Shown piece by piece: positions 1-12,687 of a DNA stretch of 64,000 nt; within the stretch, counting starts at the first letter, position 1; each line of letters begins with the position of its first letter. The DNA comes from Linyphia triangularis (Eukaryota > Arthropoda > Arachnida > Araneae > Linyphiidae). The stretch covers positions 27,806,123-27,870,122 of the forward strand of contig OZ021732.1 of assembly GCA_963978545.1 (NCBI GenBank), given 5' to 3'. The position numbers were made by a program, and so were the translations under genes. The notes under the pieces were generated by a model. The model made no database searches and was not told the origin of the DNA. It saw nothing but the letters and a program-made list of their open reading frames with translations.

Positions 1-952
1 TTGTAAGAAACCACATGTTGCCATAGAGCGATCTAGATTTTCTGTTCTGTGAAAAGTCGGAATTTTTATTCTTTCCACGATGCCGCCATTTAAATTTCAA
101 ATGCGACACTATAAAGGGAAGTGGTGATTTTTGGTAATTTTGTTTGGAATTAAAACAAGAGGCATAATTTAATGTTATAAATAATTTTAAAGAGTTAGAT
201 TAGGGTTTACGATTTGGAGGTATTTACCTTTTAAATAAATCAAGGGATGTTATTTGAAATTGCCAGGTTCCTATAGTGCATCTGTTCATAAAATGTGATT
301 TTTTTCACGAATGGACTCCTAACTAAAGCAATCTTATTTTGTCTTGTTGACTCAGATTACAACGTTCTGCCTGTACAAATACTCGCGAGTTAAACGGCAT
401 ATTAATACAACATTGGTTGACCTTTAATCTTGTTGCCAGTGGTGTCCGCGCTCAACGTCTGATGATGACTGTGGGGTTAGTACTTCGGCCTCGCATGTCA
501 AAGGTGCTAGGCTCGAATCCTGCATTAGGCGGCGATGTTCGTTGTGGTTGTGAATCCCTGTTAAGCTGTAGGAGTTTGATGTGAATTCTAAAGGAAATTT
601 CAAATTCAACATTGTCTACAAATTAATTGCTTCTTTTTTGTCTGTTTTTTGTTACTAATGTTTATTATTTTTTTTAATATTTTTTTTCATCGTTTGTAAT
701 CCCTTTTTTCCCCTTAAGAACCTATTGAAAATCTGTTGACACATAAAATAAAATATTTTCCAATTAGAATTTGCTAAAAAAGAGTTTGAAGCATATGGGT
801 TTGTGAAATTTGTCTAGAAGAACTTGTCAAATAACTGTTTGTAATGGTGATTTTGAGACCTTTTTTTACTTTTTATTTGTATCAACAGTGTTTCTTTGAT
901 AAAGTCTGCTTCTTAATTTTGTTTCTTATTGTGTTAATGCCTCTTTCCTCAG
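1..952 (+). other. SRSF1 intron, 3' part
   Basis: No RRM1 amino-terminal coding sequence is visible; the stretch is AT-rich and ends in a pyrimidine-rich acceptor (ctctttcctcag) at 952. A degraded tRNA-like SINE lies at about 455-575. Confidence 0.75.
455..575 (+). repeat. Degraded SINE, family A (tRNA-derived)
   Basis: The segment has a box-B-like GGCTCGAATCC and a tail (CGATGTTCGTTGTGGTTG, then GTTAAGCTGTAG) that match the better preserved family A copies at 35852 (plus) and 38580 (minus). It is the most diverged copy. Confidence 0.6.
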
Positions 953-3900
953 AGATGCTGATGATGCGGTTTCAGCCCGTGATGGATATGACTACGATGG
1001 TTACAGACTAAGGGTTGAGTTTCCCAGAGGAAACGGCCCCGGCAGAGGAATGGGAACTCCCAGGGGAAGGGGCAGAGGACCTCCTGCTAGAAGATCACAG
1101 TACAGAGTTCTTGTTTCAGGTATATTGTTACTGCAAATTGTCTTTTTACTTTTAATTATCCATTTGTTACCATATTGATGGTATAACGTTCGGTAAAAAA
1201 AAGTTATCTTTCTACATGTTTGGAGCATACTGTGTTAAAAAAAAAATCGAGGTTTTAGAAGAAATAATCCGTGTGTGTGTCCCCGGGGTCAGCATAACTC
1301 CCGAAAAAATTGACTTACAATGTTCAACTTTGGCTTACGCATTAGTGGTGGCCATGGGACCTGTCATTAATGCTTTCGTCAAAATTGCACAAGGTAGCTG
1401 CCTTTGAAAAATTGATTTTTTATAATTGTCAAAAAATGGCTCTAACGATTTTGTTCAAAATTGCTGTGGTAATGCCTTTAAAGATACTCTAAACATACCC
1501 ACCCCTTTGAAATGCGATAAAGGCGTAAAAACATGAAAAATAAATGTCTTCAACTGAGTTTTTTTTCCTTGACCTTTACCCATTAACAACTATTTCTTTG
1601 TTGCACTTACAATTAAGGACAATGTAATTTTTAATAAAAAAACTTTTAGTAAATTTTGCCGCTTTTTTTTTTTTTTTTGCCATTGTAATTATTGCCAAAC
1701 TGTTTTTTTTTTTTTAAATAATGAAAACGAAAGCGGTAAAGTACACCAACCCATGGCGTATATTGTATTTAAATGCAGTGACTAGAATTAGGCGTAATTG
1801 AAAGTTATGCAATGTTCCACAGCCCTAGTTAGACCTAACCAATGAAAAAATATAAAGCGTCACTAAGATGGATGACTTCTTTCCTTGCCACACTGATTTG
1901 TCTTTTTCCTAGAGAGCCTATTTTTTCAGCATCTAGATTGGTATTGAAAGTAAAAATTTTGTGCAAAATAAAAAATCTTTACTACGAAAGATTTTTTTAC
2001 TGTAGAATGACAGATAAATAAGTTTAAAAAATAAAAAAAATATCTGAAAAAACTTTTAAGTAGTTGTATTCAAATTATGTTAATTATTATTTAGTGGTTT
2101 TTGTAATTATAATAATGCCTTTTCTGTCTCACGTCAATTATTAAATATATCATACTAAATGATTGATTATATGACGGGTTTTATTTAAAAATTCCTTATA
2201 TATTGTAATCATTTCTGTCAATTCTATTCTTTTTTAACTAGATATGTTTCTATAGGATATTTTTATTCTTATCATAGTTTGCAAAGTACAATTTGTGTTT
2301 GTGTATTTAACAAATTTCTGGATAAATTTGAGATAATTTTATGCTTATAAAAATTACAATTAAGTTCCAAAGCAGAGAGCATTTGCCATTGTCATAGTAA
2401 ATGTTGAAAGTGTTGCATTAAAAATTGGCCATTTTACCCTTTTTCTTGTGGTAGTAAAAGCAAAAGTGCAAAGAAAGGAAAGAAAAAAAAAAGCTTCAGA
2501 CAATTCACATACACTAAACAAGAAATGCTGCCAAATCATGTTATAGTTTTACGAAATCTTTTTTCTTAGTGTTGTTTGTTACCAAAGTACAACTTAGAAA
2601 CCTCATATTATTTCATTCAAGTTACGAAGTAACTTGTAAGTAGCATCTGAACTAAGAGCCGTTTTATCTGCTTTCAATTATTTCTTCTTTAAAAATGGTA
2701 ACATTGATCTTCCAATTAATATCTTTACTTTATGTTATAATATCAATATATTATTCCTAAAAGTACACAATTCAATGTCATTCAACCTTTTACATTCATT
2801 TGTATAGTATTCAATCAAAATTCAGTGCAAGTTGCATTTATTCTTAACACGTTCGCTGCCATTGACGCGCTACCTCCCATGGCGGCGACGCTCTGGGACG
2901 ACGATCGAGTATGATAAGTAAACTGTTTTATTTTTAGTTCGGATTTGGAGGTTGAACGATGAGGTTTTTGAGGCACGTTAGTGAAGCATTACTTTTATAT
3001 TTTTAGGAAATAAAGGTTTTTCCTTTTTTCTGGTTTTACTATTAAAATATAAGGAACGTTTTTAATCATTAAAACACTTTTTTTAAATTCGGCTTCTGAG
3101 GATGGATATATAAATTTTGGTGGCAGCGAATGTGTAAGTTACTACGATAACCACGTTTTTAATGCCTTGGCTGTAGTGCAAATAATTTTTTTCTCCTTAT
3201 TGACTTTTTTTGTTGTAATGACACAGGTCTCAGCAATATTCTAAGTTGCAGCACATTGTATTTTATTTTTAAAAATTTGATACAAATGTAAATTGAAAGA
3301 TATTCCACAAATGTGTGTTGTGGGACAAGTCGTGGTGTAATAAAAAATATTGTATGATAGTTTCATTTTTTAGTTCTATTCGTAAATTTTTATTTTGGTC
3401 CTTCTGTCGAAATAATGAACTTAAAAAATTTAGTTATTGTGTGTGATAATGTTTCTATGTTTTACATAAGAAGTAGTTTTTTTTTTTCCTTAATAAGGAA
3501 AACATGTTTTAAAAAGGAAATATATGTATATATGTTTTTATAAAAGTTAAAATTTCTCATTTTTTAAAGTACCATGTATTATGTTTTCAGTGAAGCTCTA
3601 ATTTATATGCATAGCAATATTGAAATAGAATATTAAAGAATTCACTGAAAATCACACTCTAATCATGCATTAAGATTTTAGAGCTGAACAACTTATCTTT
3701 ATTTTTTGGTAACCTCCAAAAAATTCTACTGGTTTTGTAAGTAACATTTAAAGTTTAGTAATTTTGTCTTGTGTTGGATGGTATAGGGAGATCTGACAAT
3801 TAACTACAGAATTGATCTTTATCTTTTTGTTCAGGTTTACCATCTACTGGCAGCTGGCAAGATTTGAAAGATCATATGCGGGAAGCTGGTGACGTGTGCT

Positions 3901-6401
3901 ATGCTGACGTACACAAGGACGGATCAGGTGTAGTTGAGTTTTTAAGATATGAAGACATGAAGTATGCAGTGAAAAAATTAGATGATTCCAGATTTCGATC
4001 CCATGAAGTAAGTTATTTGAATTTAAAATGTAACTTTTTAAAATTTACAAATGAAAAGTAAAAATATATTTTTAAAATTATGTTTTCACTTTTTTTAATA
4101 TAGTCGGCTCCAATTTGGAAGTCGTAACAATAAGTGACTCATGTTTTTAATAGGTGGGTCACTCTCCACACAACACAATATTTCAGCAGCAGGAGAGAAA
4201 AAATTATTGAAATCATTAAATACTTGAAAATTTTTTCCCTTATCAATTAAAATCCAATTTTATGACTTTGGCAGAGATCGTCTGGTAATATATAGGGATC
4301 GTCAATAGTTATTCAATGGATATGATGATTTCCTTGTTATTATTTAGTTCCAAATGGAACTTTTGGTTTATAAACATGAGGTTACTAATTCTAAATCTGT
4401 AACTAATACAATAAAAAAAGTAGTAATAAATATTTTATTCTTAATTTATTTTATCTTGATCTATGAGGTATGATGGTATGATCTTTACAGTTGCATCTAT
4501 TTTGTATATAAATAATGAAATATGATTGTTTTGAAAAATAGAGTACATAATGTGTATTGGAACTAAAATGGTTACATTAGACTTCATTCTAATATCACGA
4601 CTGACTTGGATGTGTCATTTGGTGGGTGGTTAAACAACTAAAAACTATTGTCTACGGACATGATCATTAATCTTATGACAAGAGGTATTACATTAGTTGT
4701 AATGAAATTACTACTCACAAAAATTTTATACCCAGGCATAACATTGCTTAATATTACCTTATAGCTAAAAATAAATATAGACATCAAGGAAATATCAAGT
4801 GAAATTAAAATACTGATAAAGCAAGCTCAAGCATCCCTGAGGTTGCGATAGTCCATGTATATGACAAGTCATGTCCATGAACGTATTTTTTTAGTATAAA
4901 AAGATAATTTAAAATTTATTTTATTTGTTTTGAAAAGTTTTGATTACATTAAAATATATTCCATGGTTAACAGAAATATCCATCTAATCTATTAGCAAAA
5001 AAAATAAATTGTTGCGACAAGCTTTCGTGTGTTTTACGGAGAATGACCCAGATACAGATTACAGTGAATGAGAAGAGTTGCCAGTTAAAAAATCATGAAA
5101 TGTGATTGAAAATTAAAAATTTTCATTAAATAAATTACAGCAAAAAAATTTATGTATTATGGTAAAAAAAAGTTAAGCATGTGATTTTAAGCTAATCACC
5201 CATTTTTCCTGATTTTAGTCTTGGCTAGGCTACCCAGTATTTTTTTTTTCCGTATGTATTGTATTCTTATTTTGTTGCAAAATTTTGATAAGTTATAATC
5301 AATCATAAATCTTAAAATAAAATTCAAATGAGAGGTATTTAATTACAATTGTAGCTTTGCAGCTTTAATTAGAAAATTTGTATTCATTATGCTTTAGACT
5401 TTTTTTCTAGCTTAAGACTTTAAAAATAAAATTATTTGTACAATTTTACAAGGTGAGACCGAAAAGTAAGGTGACTGATGTCATAATAATCACTGTATTA
5501 TATATTTGCAGATAAATACATCACTGTCCTTCAAAGTAGTTCCCACCATCTACAATACACTTCTGACAACGTTCATACAAGTTCTTAAAACTTCTGAAAA
5601 AGTCCTCCTTTGAGACTGTCTTAAGTTCCTTGGTAACAGCAGCTTGAATGTCTGAGATGCTTGAAAATCGGTTTCCCTTCAGTGCCAATTTCAGTCGTGG
5701 AAAGAGGAAAAAATCCTTATTCCCTTGATGCCAGCAGATTTTTTCCTCTTTTCGCGACTGAAATTGGCACTGAAGGGAAACCGATTTTCAAGCATCTCCA
5801 TTCAAGCTGCTGTTACCAAGGAACTTAAGACAGTCTCAAAGAAGGACTTTTTCAGAAGTTTCAAGAACTTGTATGAACGTTGTCAGAAGTGTATTGTAGA
5901 CGGCGGGAACTACTTTGAAGGACAGTGATGTATTTATCTGAAAATATATAATACAGTGATTATTATGACATCATTCACCTTTTCGATCTCATCTTGTAGT
6001 TTACATTTAAAAACAGTTTTATCTTTGCTAACGTCAGGCAAAAAAACAAAAAATAACCCACTTTTAACTGTTTTGTATGTTATAAGAAAAATTTAAGTGG
6101 TAGAATGTAAAAACTATGTCTAGTCTTTGGTGGCATCATGAGTTCTTAAAATTCTGTAAACCTTCTTATTTACTAAATACTTTCAAATTCAATCTGTGCT
6201 GTTGTTTATTTATTTTATATCAGAATTGTTTAGTTTTCAATTTCTTTTCAGGGTGAGGTCTCTTACATAAGAGTGAAAGAAGATTACGGCAGCCGATCTC
6301 GGTCAAGAAGTCGAAGCTATTCTCCGCGGCGGACCCGTGGGTCGCCCACCTATTCTCCTGCAACTCGCTCAAGGTCTCGATCTCGTTCAAGATCCTCATA
6401 G
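953..6401 (+). CDS. SRSF1: SRSF1 (SF2/ASF) splicing factor, 3' three coding exons; 5' part outside window
   Basis: Coding exons are 953-1119, 3835-4007 and 6252-6401 (TAG stop), each with AG/GT borders and continuous phase. The first exon encodes the end of RRM1 ([18 protein letters not shown]), then a Gly/Arg linker ([18 protein letters not shown]) and the start of RRM2. The second carries the SR-protein pseudo-RRM signature [20 protein letters not shown]. The third ends in an RS domain ([14 protein letters not shown], then [11 protein letters not shown]). SR proteins of this family are nuclear; they bind exonic enhancers through the RRMs and recruit spliceosome components through the phosphorylated RS tail. 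Domain order and residues match the SRSF1 family closely. The RNP-bearing first part of RRM1 and the start codon are left of the window, so the gene is partial here. The RS tail is short compared with vertebrate SRSF1. Confidence 0.95.
1120..3834 (+). other. SRSF1 intron
   Basis: The donor GTATAT follows ...GTTTCAG at 1119 and the acceptor is TTTTGTTCAG before 3835. The intron is AT-rich with many T tracts. A small ORF at 1216-1407 has no family resemblance. The intron contains a MITE-like element at 2848-3134. Confidence 0.85.
2848..3134. mobile_element. piggyBac-like MITE in SRSF1 intron
   Basis: The terminal inverted repeats are CACGTTCGCTGCCA at 2848-2861 and TGGCAGCGAATGTG at 3121-3134, matching at 13 of 14 positions. 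The left flank is TTAA (2844-2847), the piggyBac target; the right flank is TAAG, so the target duplication is imperfect. The inside is non-coding, with a GC-richer patch (CATGGCGGCGACGCTCTGG) unlike the surrounding intron. Confidence 0.5.
4008..6251 (+). other. SRSF1 last intron
   Basis: The donor GTAAGT is at 4008 and the acceptor TTTCTTTTCAG ends at 6251. It is AT-rich and contains the palindromic mariner derivative at 5449-5996. I see no other gene in it. Confidence 0.9.
5449..5996. mobile_element. Palindromic (inverted-dimer) mariner derivative, copy 1
   Basis: This 548-bp element is flanked by TA dinucleotides (5447-5448 and 5997-5998), the mariner target duplication. The ends read CAAGGTGAGACCGAAAAG and, reversed, CAAGATGAGATCGAAAAG. 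Almost the whole element is one long inverted repeat: the left arm (5449 to about 5717) and right arm (about 5740-5996) are each a copy of the 3' end of a mariner transposase gene, joined head to head through a loop of about 22 bp. The right arm encodes [19 protein letters not shown] and ends [17 protein letters not shown], the conserved C-terminus of mariner transposases with the last D of the catalytic triad inside PADFF. No functional transposase remains. Confidence 0.85.
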
Positions 6402-7945
6402 ACATTCACTCTTGACATTTCCAAAACTGGTATCTGCATTAGATACTATTTAATGTTTAATGTTTCTGTGCCTCAACTTTTATTGCTAAAAAGCAATTTA
6501 ATGTCAGCAAGATTTTCAATGTCTTAATATTAGAAAATAGTTGGGCAGAATTATTTGGGTTTGGTAGAGCCTATATGTAAACAGTATAGCTTTGGCAATA
6601 GGCTGAATTTTTTTTTTTTTTGGACTAAGTGATAAATTCCGACGTTCTTTTAGATGAATGCATTGATTTCAAGTTCTATAAAAATTTTATCTGTTTGCTA
6701 CATACACATTTGTCCTTTGTTTTATGGGTTAATGTGACTTTTTTTTAATATATATATTAAACATGAAGCCCACTTAAGAAAGAAAATTATGTATTCATTC
6801 TAATTTTTTTTAAGAATTCAGTACTGTTGTCAAAAATTTCATGGTGAATATTTCATTTTATTGGCATTTCTATTGAAAGTTAAATACAGGGATGTTGTAC
6901 TTGCTCTAATTTCTCCTTTAAAACATGCACTTTGGACAAATTGCTTTGCCAATCTGCTCCATTTAAAAAATTTCATAAAAAAAAAAAGAAGAGGAAAAAA
7001 AATGTTGCATATGAGAAAATGAAGTGTATCATATTTGGTACTGATTTGCTAAAAGTTTATGAGTAATAAATAATATTGAAGGGTCATGAGGGCAGATCAG
7101 TGCATTGTGCCATACTATTACTTGTCTTGTGTAGAAAAGCTACAGCAGCCCCATAAGTAATTGTCCCTTTAATGCTCTCACCAATGTTTCTAAATTTGCT
7201 TCCAAAATTGCAAATTCATGCTTGTTAACTGCTCCAAAACTGTGATGCACCCTTTTTTACTAATTGATAAAAGCTTTATACTGCTTAAAATTTAAATTAT
7301 TTATGTTTCAAAATGCTTGAAGCTGGGCAACATCCCTGGAAATAAGGAGTCATTATAGTCAAATTAATGTGTTTAGTGAAACAATTTTCTATCACACTTT
7401 ATTTAAAGTAGATATTTCAAGTATATTTTCATTAGAAAATTAATATAAAAGTACTCAGCATTTTTGTTTTCCAGTCGCTTTTTAGTGCTCTCAAGCTAAT
7501 TTCTATTTATCCATAAGTGTTTCAATGTATTTATTTTGATTTTAGTACATAAGTCTTATTCAATGTTAAAAAAGTTTGTTTATAAATATAAAAAACTAAG
7601 AAAGAAGCTATGTTAACTTAACAATAAATAAAAATGAAATATTTTAAGCCATATTTATATAAAGAGTTGCAAATCCTATACTTAAACAAAGGTTTCCTTT
7701 TGTTATATAGAGTTTTCCTGAGAACAATGTATAAAATAATGATAAAACCAACTTTCTTTATAATAGTTTGTTTGTCCCTATATCTTGAATAGCTTTTATG
7801 GATATTCTAAATGATTATTTTAATAAGCTGTGTTATCAAGATTTACTGTAGGTTTAAAAAAAATACCTATTTACCTGTACCCAGTTTGATTGTAAAAATT
7901 GTGTGTACAACCTTGTCGTAAAATAAACTAATTCAAATTTCACTT
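6402..7945 (+). other. SRSF1 3' UTR (extent inferred)
   Basis: This AT-rich non-coding sequence follows the TAG. AATAAA signals occur at 7065-7070, about 7622 and 7922-7927; the last follows a GT-rich segment and is taken as the likely distal cleavage signal. Several sites suggest alternative polyadenylation. The true end cannot be fixed without transcript data. Confidence 0.5.
7922..7927 (+). terminator. Candidate distal poly(A) signal of SRSF1
   Basis: AATAAA in the context GTCGTAAAATAAACTAATTC. It is chosen over the signal at 7065 only because the sequence in between has no other gene-like content. Confidence 0.4.
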
Positions 7946-10900
7946 ATTCTCAGATTTTTCTCAAAACATGGATATCCTTCATGATGAAATTGAAATTTGA
8001 ATAAAAGGATTAAAAGAGGAGCATAAAAGGAGTGTTCATTTAAAAAAAAGGATCGTTTGCATTACAAGCAGGAGCAGCGCTGGATTCCATTTGAGGGTTA
8101 TTTTTATCCTAATAAAAGGAAAGTGCACGTTAAAGAAGGACCCCCTATACATGGATCTCGCTGTAACTCCTCGGGTTTTCTATCCGAAATGGGATCACAT
8201 CAACGGATAGGAGCAAGCGTTTAGGAGTTTTTATTCCATTTGGATGAGTCACTCTTGGGAAGTTGGATTTCTTGTGGATCCTAAAAGACATGACGGGAGG
8301 ATTTTTATTGCGCAAATCAGGATAGGATAAAGGCCTTAACGACACAGGATCATAAATGTGGAGCTTGTAACTTTACACTGGACATATGCTGGGAATGGAA
8401 TTTAGGTATGAATAATGAAAGTAGCCCATGTATAGAACACATTTGCTTGCATGTACTACTCATTTGTAAAATGTTCCCCAATTCTATAGTTTAACTGAGT
8501 TCTTGCTTTGGCAATTATATGTTGAATTTAAACTTTTAACTAGCTTTGAACCAAAGGTTTTCTAGTTTTAATTAATTTTGCAAACTAAATATAAGACAGT
8601 TGGACATCTTCTTTAGAATTTTGTTCTAGAGAGGATATTTTTGAAGCTAATGTGTTATTCTCTGATTTTGTTATTATTTTGAACCCAAGTAAAAGCTGTT
8701 TATTTTCATTGCATGTCTTAAATTTATCTAAGATGAGTGATTAGCTTTTTGTTATCTACCTCCTAAGGTTGGCTACGTTGGATCACTGCCTATTTGCAGA
8801 GCAATAATTTTAAGGATTGGATGCATGGATTCCTCCTGGATACATGGAGCGGATCATGGAGGATGGATACCCATATGCATGAATCTTAAGTTATTTTGCT
8901 ACACATTGAGGGTTGCATAGATGTTTTTAATTTCCTCAAAGCATGCCCTGAAGTTTTTGATGGAAGTATTTTGTCCTCTATTTTAAGTCAAGTGCAAAAA
9001 TTATTCAGCAGAAAGCTTAGACCTCAAATCAATAAAAAATATTAGCACAATGCTTGTCAGTACACTAAAAAATGGCTTAGCTGAATATTTGGTTTTGTTG
9101 CAAATATTTACTTAATGATTAAAGAACTGTCTAAAATTCATATTTTTGTGTAGGATAAAAAGTTAAGTATTATCCAAGTTTTTCAGTGAGTATATAAAAT
9201 TATAACCGCATAGTAAATGCCAAAAACAGTTTTTTTTTTTTTTTTTTTTACTTTTACATTTTAGAATATTAAAATTTCTCAAAAAAAAAAGAGAGAGAGA
9301 GAGAGAGACCCCAATTTAACTGCTTTTTTTTCCCCTCTTAGACATTAATTAATTCTCATAGACTTAAGATGTTATAATTGTTGCTCCTTTCTGCAATCTA
9401 AATGCTTTTAGAAGATACTTGTATAGTGTTACCAGAGACCTAAGAGTGGAAAAAAATTGGCCTGTAAAAAATTCTTTGGGTTGTTTCATTTCTGTGTTAA
9501 AGTTGAATGTTAAATTTAAGTTTAACAAAAACACAAAGTTAGAGTTTTGATAAAATAAAAACAGTCTTGGTACGCTTCTGCTCTGTTTCCCCTTTGAATA
9601 GTCTTTGAACAAAAATACGTTAAAAAGTAGTGAAGGTAGCACGATACAAACCTATAATATTCTACTTGGTTTATAGTAGAAGTCCTTTAATTTTTCTTTA
9701 ATGACTAAAAAACACACAACAACATTGATTTCTCTATAAGTAGACTGTATTATGCCATTAGTTAAGTATAATTGGATTAGATTTGTTCTGCATAGAAATC
9801 TCGAGTTGTTCATTGGGAAAGTACTGAAATGCTCAAATTTTATCCTCATAGCATATTGCATTAAAGTGGGTTTCTATATGTAATTTTATACATGTCTTTT
9901 TATGGTATGGTAGCAAAATCAAGAATAGCAGCTACAATTTTTTAAATTCTAAATAAATCGGTAAAATTTATTTTATATAGCCAAAATTGTAATGGGCATT
10001 GGTGTGCAGTAATGTAATTTTCTCGATAAAAACATAATTCAAAATCTTATCAGAAAAATCATGGAATTTTGTTATCGCCCTGCTTATAGAGCTACCTAGG
10101 GAGTTGATTGTTTCACTTAGCGTTGACAGAATAATTTAAAGTTCTATCATTAGGGCTATTAAAAATGCTAGCAGAAATTAATTTAACAGTTGAAGACCAA
10201 CTTGAGAATGGTTAATAACTGAATATTAAATAAGCTGCTTTGCAGTTATAATACTAAGGGTATTGTGCATAAAAAGCTTGCATACAAAATTCCAAATCGA
10301 AGTAGCCACACACAATTGATACTTCTCAAAATATCGACTTTAAGAAGCTTTCTAGTATGAAAGCTTTTTAAATCTTAATTATTTAATTGGAAAAACTTAA
10401 ATGTGTGATGAAATATTTCATTGGCTATAGATTGGTACGTCTTTCCGATGAATAAGTAAGTTTTTTTGGTAAGTATTGCTTTATATATTTGTTTGGCATT
10501 TTCATTTGATGTAGAAGACTAAATAATATGCATTAAGATGAAAGTCAATTCAGTTAGCAAATAGATATTTTTGAAAAATCAACAGCCTTGGTGATTAATT
10601 CACACATACATACTGTTTGTTTACACATTCACCTTTTTTTTTACTGCATGTTCTACTTGTGAAAGTAACTTTCTAAAAGATAAAAATTCCAGCTATTTAA
10701 AATAAAAATAAAAGAGAATACTTTCTTTTCAGAGTCGGTACTACTTTTTGAAAAGTTCTTATTATTTTTAATGCTTTTTTAAGTCCTTGGAAAAATGTGA
10801 TTTAAACCTTGAAAAGTAATTGATTTTATGATTTGAAGGATTGTGTTCCAATTTCATGTGGACAGAAGGATATTAATCTACTTTTCTTGGAATCGGTTCA

Positions 10901-12202
10901 AAAATGTTTTCCTAAATATCACAATTATTATTTTTATTTTTTCTGTAAAATTGGGATACTGCTTTTTTTTTTTTTTTTTTTTTTTGAGAAATCAGAATGT
11001 TGATTTTTTAAAGGATCTAAAACTTTTACTAATTAAAAATAATATACTAAAGATTTAATTATTTTTAAATGTGTTCGTTTTTTTCTTAATTTTTCTCACA
11101 AATTTGTTGTATTTGGATATCCTACTTATTTCTTTAATTATAATAATCTTAAATGAAGTTGCAACATTATAAATACAAGTAAATATTGAATAACGAGCAA
11201 ACAATTTACACACAATTTTGTACACAGCTTGTCTGTAAATACAGTTAAATAAGTTTTTTTTTTTTTTTTTTGTAAAAATTATTTTGATTCATCAAAATAT
11301 TTTAAATTAAAACGTTTAATATTTGAGCTAATTGAAAGCACTACATTCCAAGAAATTTGCTTTACAAATCTAATTTTGTGTTTATAGTTCTGGGTTATCT
11401 GTTTGTCACCTTTTTTTTGCAAGAAGAAAGAAACTTTGTGTAGAAGCTATTTGATAATCCCTATTTTAGCTTCTGTATTGCTTGATAGGAATAATTGAAT
11501 TCTGAATGCTGTTACTGATGTTTTGTGTGCAAAAGAAGTTAACATTTGTCAATATTGCTTTTATTGAAACTATGAACACTTTCTTTTCAAAAATTAGTCA
11601 ATGTATAGACTGGTATGCTGAGTTTGAGTCGTATAATACTTGATGATTTTTTTTTTTGTATAAAAAGTGTTCATAGTCTATTTTATATAGTCAATATTGA
11701 AGGAGAATATGTCCAAGTTTTAAAAAAAAAAAAAAAAACTGGAAGATATTTAATAATTCCTATTTTAGCTTCAGTACTGCTGGATAGAAATTATTCTGAA
11801 TTCTGTTACTATTTTCAGTTTCGGTCTTGATATACTTGACTTTGCTCAGTACAAGATTTTGATATCCATAATGAAATCAAATTCCCTAATTTAGCTTTAG
11901 AACTTGGAATTTCACTGATCTTGCAGTTGGTATTGAGTTTTATAGCTCTTAAATTCTACAAGAATCCTCCTTAACTTGTACTCGATGAAAAAATAAAATC
12001 TGTATGAATCCTGTTATTTTACCACATTAATGTAAGGAGAAATTTGTTCAGTTCAGGGATATGCCATTTCTGTATTTGTTCATTTAGTTGGCTTGTCAAC
12101 CATATTTTGTGTCCCTCTGACGACCTCTTCTATCTCGACACAGTAATTTACATTAGTAAGTTTTAGTGATATCTTATAATGATATTCTTGCAATTATGCT
12201 GT
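7946..12202. other. Intergenic AT-rich sequence, no gene seen
   Basis: The region is dominated by A/T homopolymers, with a short (GA)n at about 9291-9308. It holds GGAT-rich patches at about 8140-8330 and 8820-8880. A local duplication places AATCCCTATTTTAGCTTC (about 11456) again as AATTCCTATTTTAGCTTC (about 11755), and the 11567 to 11680 interval is bounded by inverted ctatgaacacttt/aaagtgttcatag. No ORF resembles a known protein. Confidence 0.5.
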
Positions 12203-12376
12203 GCCGACCAAACGGTATAGTGGTTAGCATGCTAGCTTCTAGACTGCGAGGTTGCGGGTTCGAGTCCCGTGTAAGGCATGGGTTTTTGTAAATGTATGTT
12301 GGCTTGTCAAATGACGAATGTTTTGGCGCATTATAGCCCTCGTGTTGCTGACGGCGCCAGATAATCTGAAAACAAT
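12203..12376 (+). repeat. SINE family B (tRNA-derived), near full length
   Basis: It starts GCCGACCAAACGG, with A-box-like TAGTGGTTAGCATGCTAG and box B GGTTCGAGTCC. The body then reads GTAAATGTATGTTGGCTTGT and TTATAGCCCTCGTGTTGCTG, and it ends near GCGCCAGATAATCTGAAAAC. It matches the copies at 36463, 44783 (reversed) and 46415. A short retroposed polymerase III element with no protein. Confidence 0.85.
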
Positions 12377-12535
12377 GTTGCTTCTCTTTTCTTTTACACC
12401 TGGTATTATTGACATCCATGCTAAAAATGGATGTTAAAAATATATAAGAAAGCTACTCTTCTATTTTATCAAAGTAGTATTTCAATCGGATCAATGGTAT
12501 GTTTTTGGTTAGTATATTTTTACGCTTAACAGCCA

Positions 12536-12687
12536 GTTTTTGTGCGCAATAATAGCTAATCAAAGCAGAATCTACAGCTTAATGTTGTTTTCGAATTGCA
12601 ATCATCCATGTATACTCCCAAGATTCAAACCTTCCACCTTTAGCATGCTAAGTTACAAGAGTTAACCACACAGCCATCAGGTGGGCT
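12536..12687 (-). repeat. SINE family A (tRNA-derived), diverged copy
   Basis: Read on the minus strand it starts CCCACCTGATGGCTGTG and includes GGTTTGAATC (a mutated box B) and CTACAGCTTAA-type tail sequence in reverse. It aligns with the 38580-38753 copy in the same orientation. Confidence 0.65.

Noticed and set aside
1216..1407. 63-codon frame after the first SRSF1 exon
   Set aside because: It lies in an intron with AG/GT borders on both sides and shows no SR-protein or other family features.
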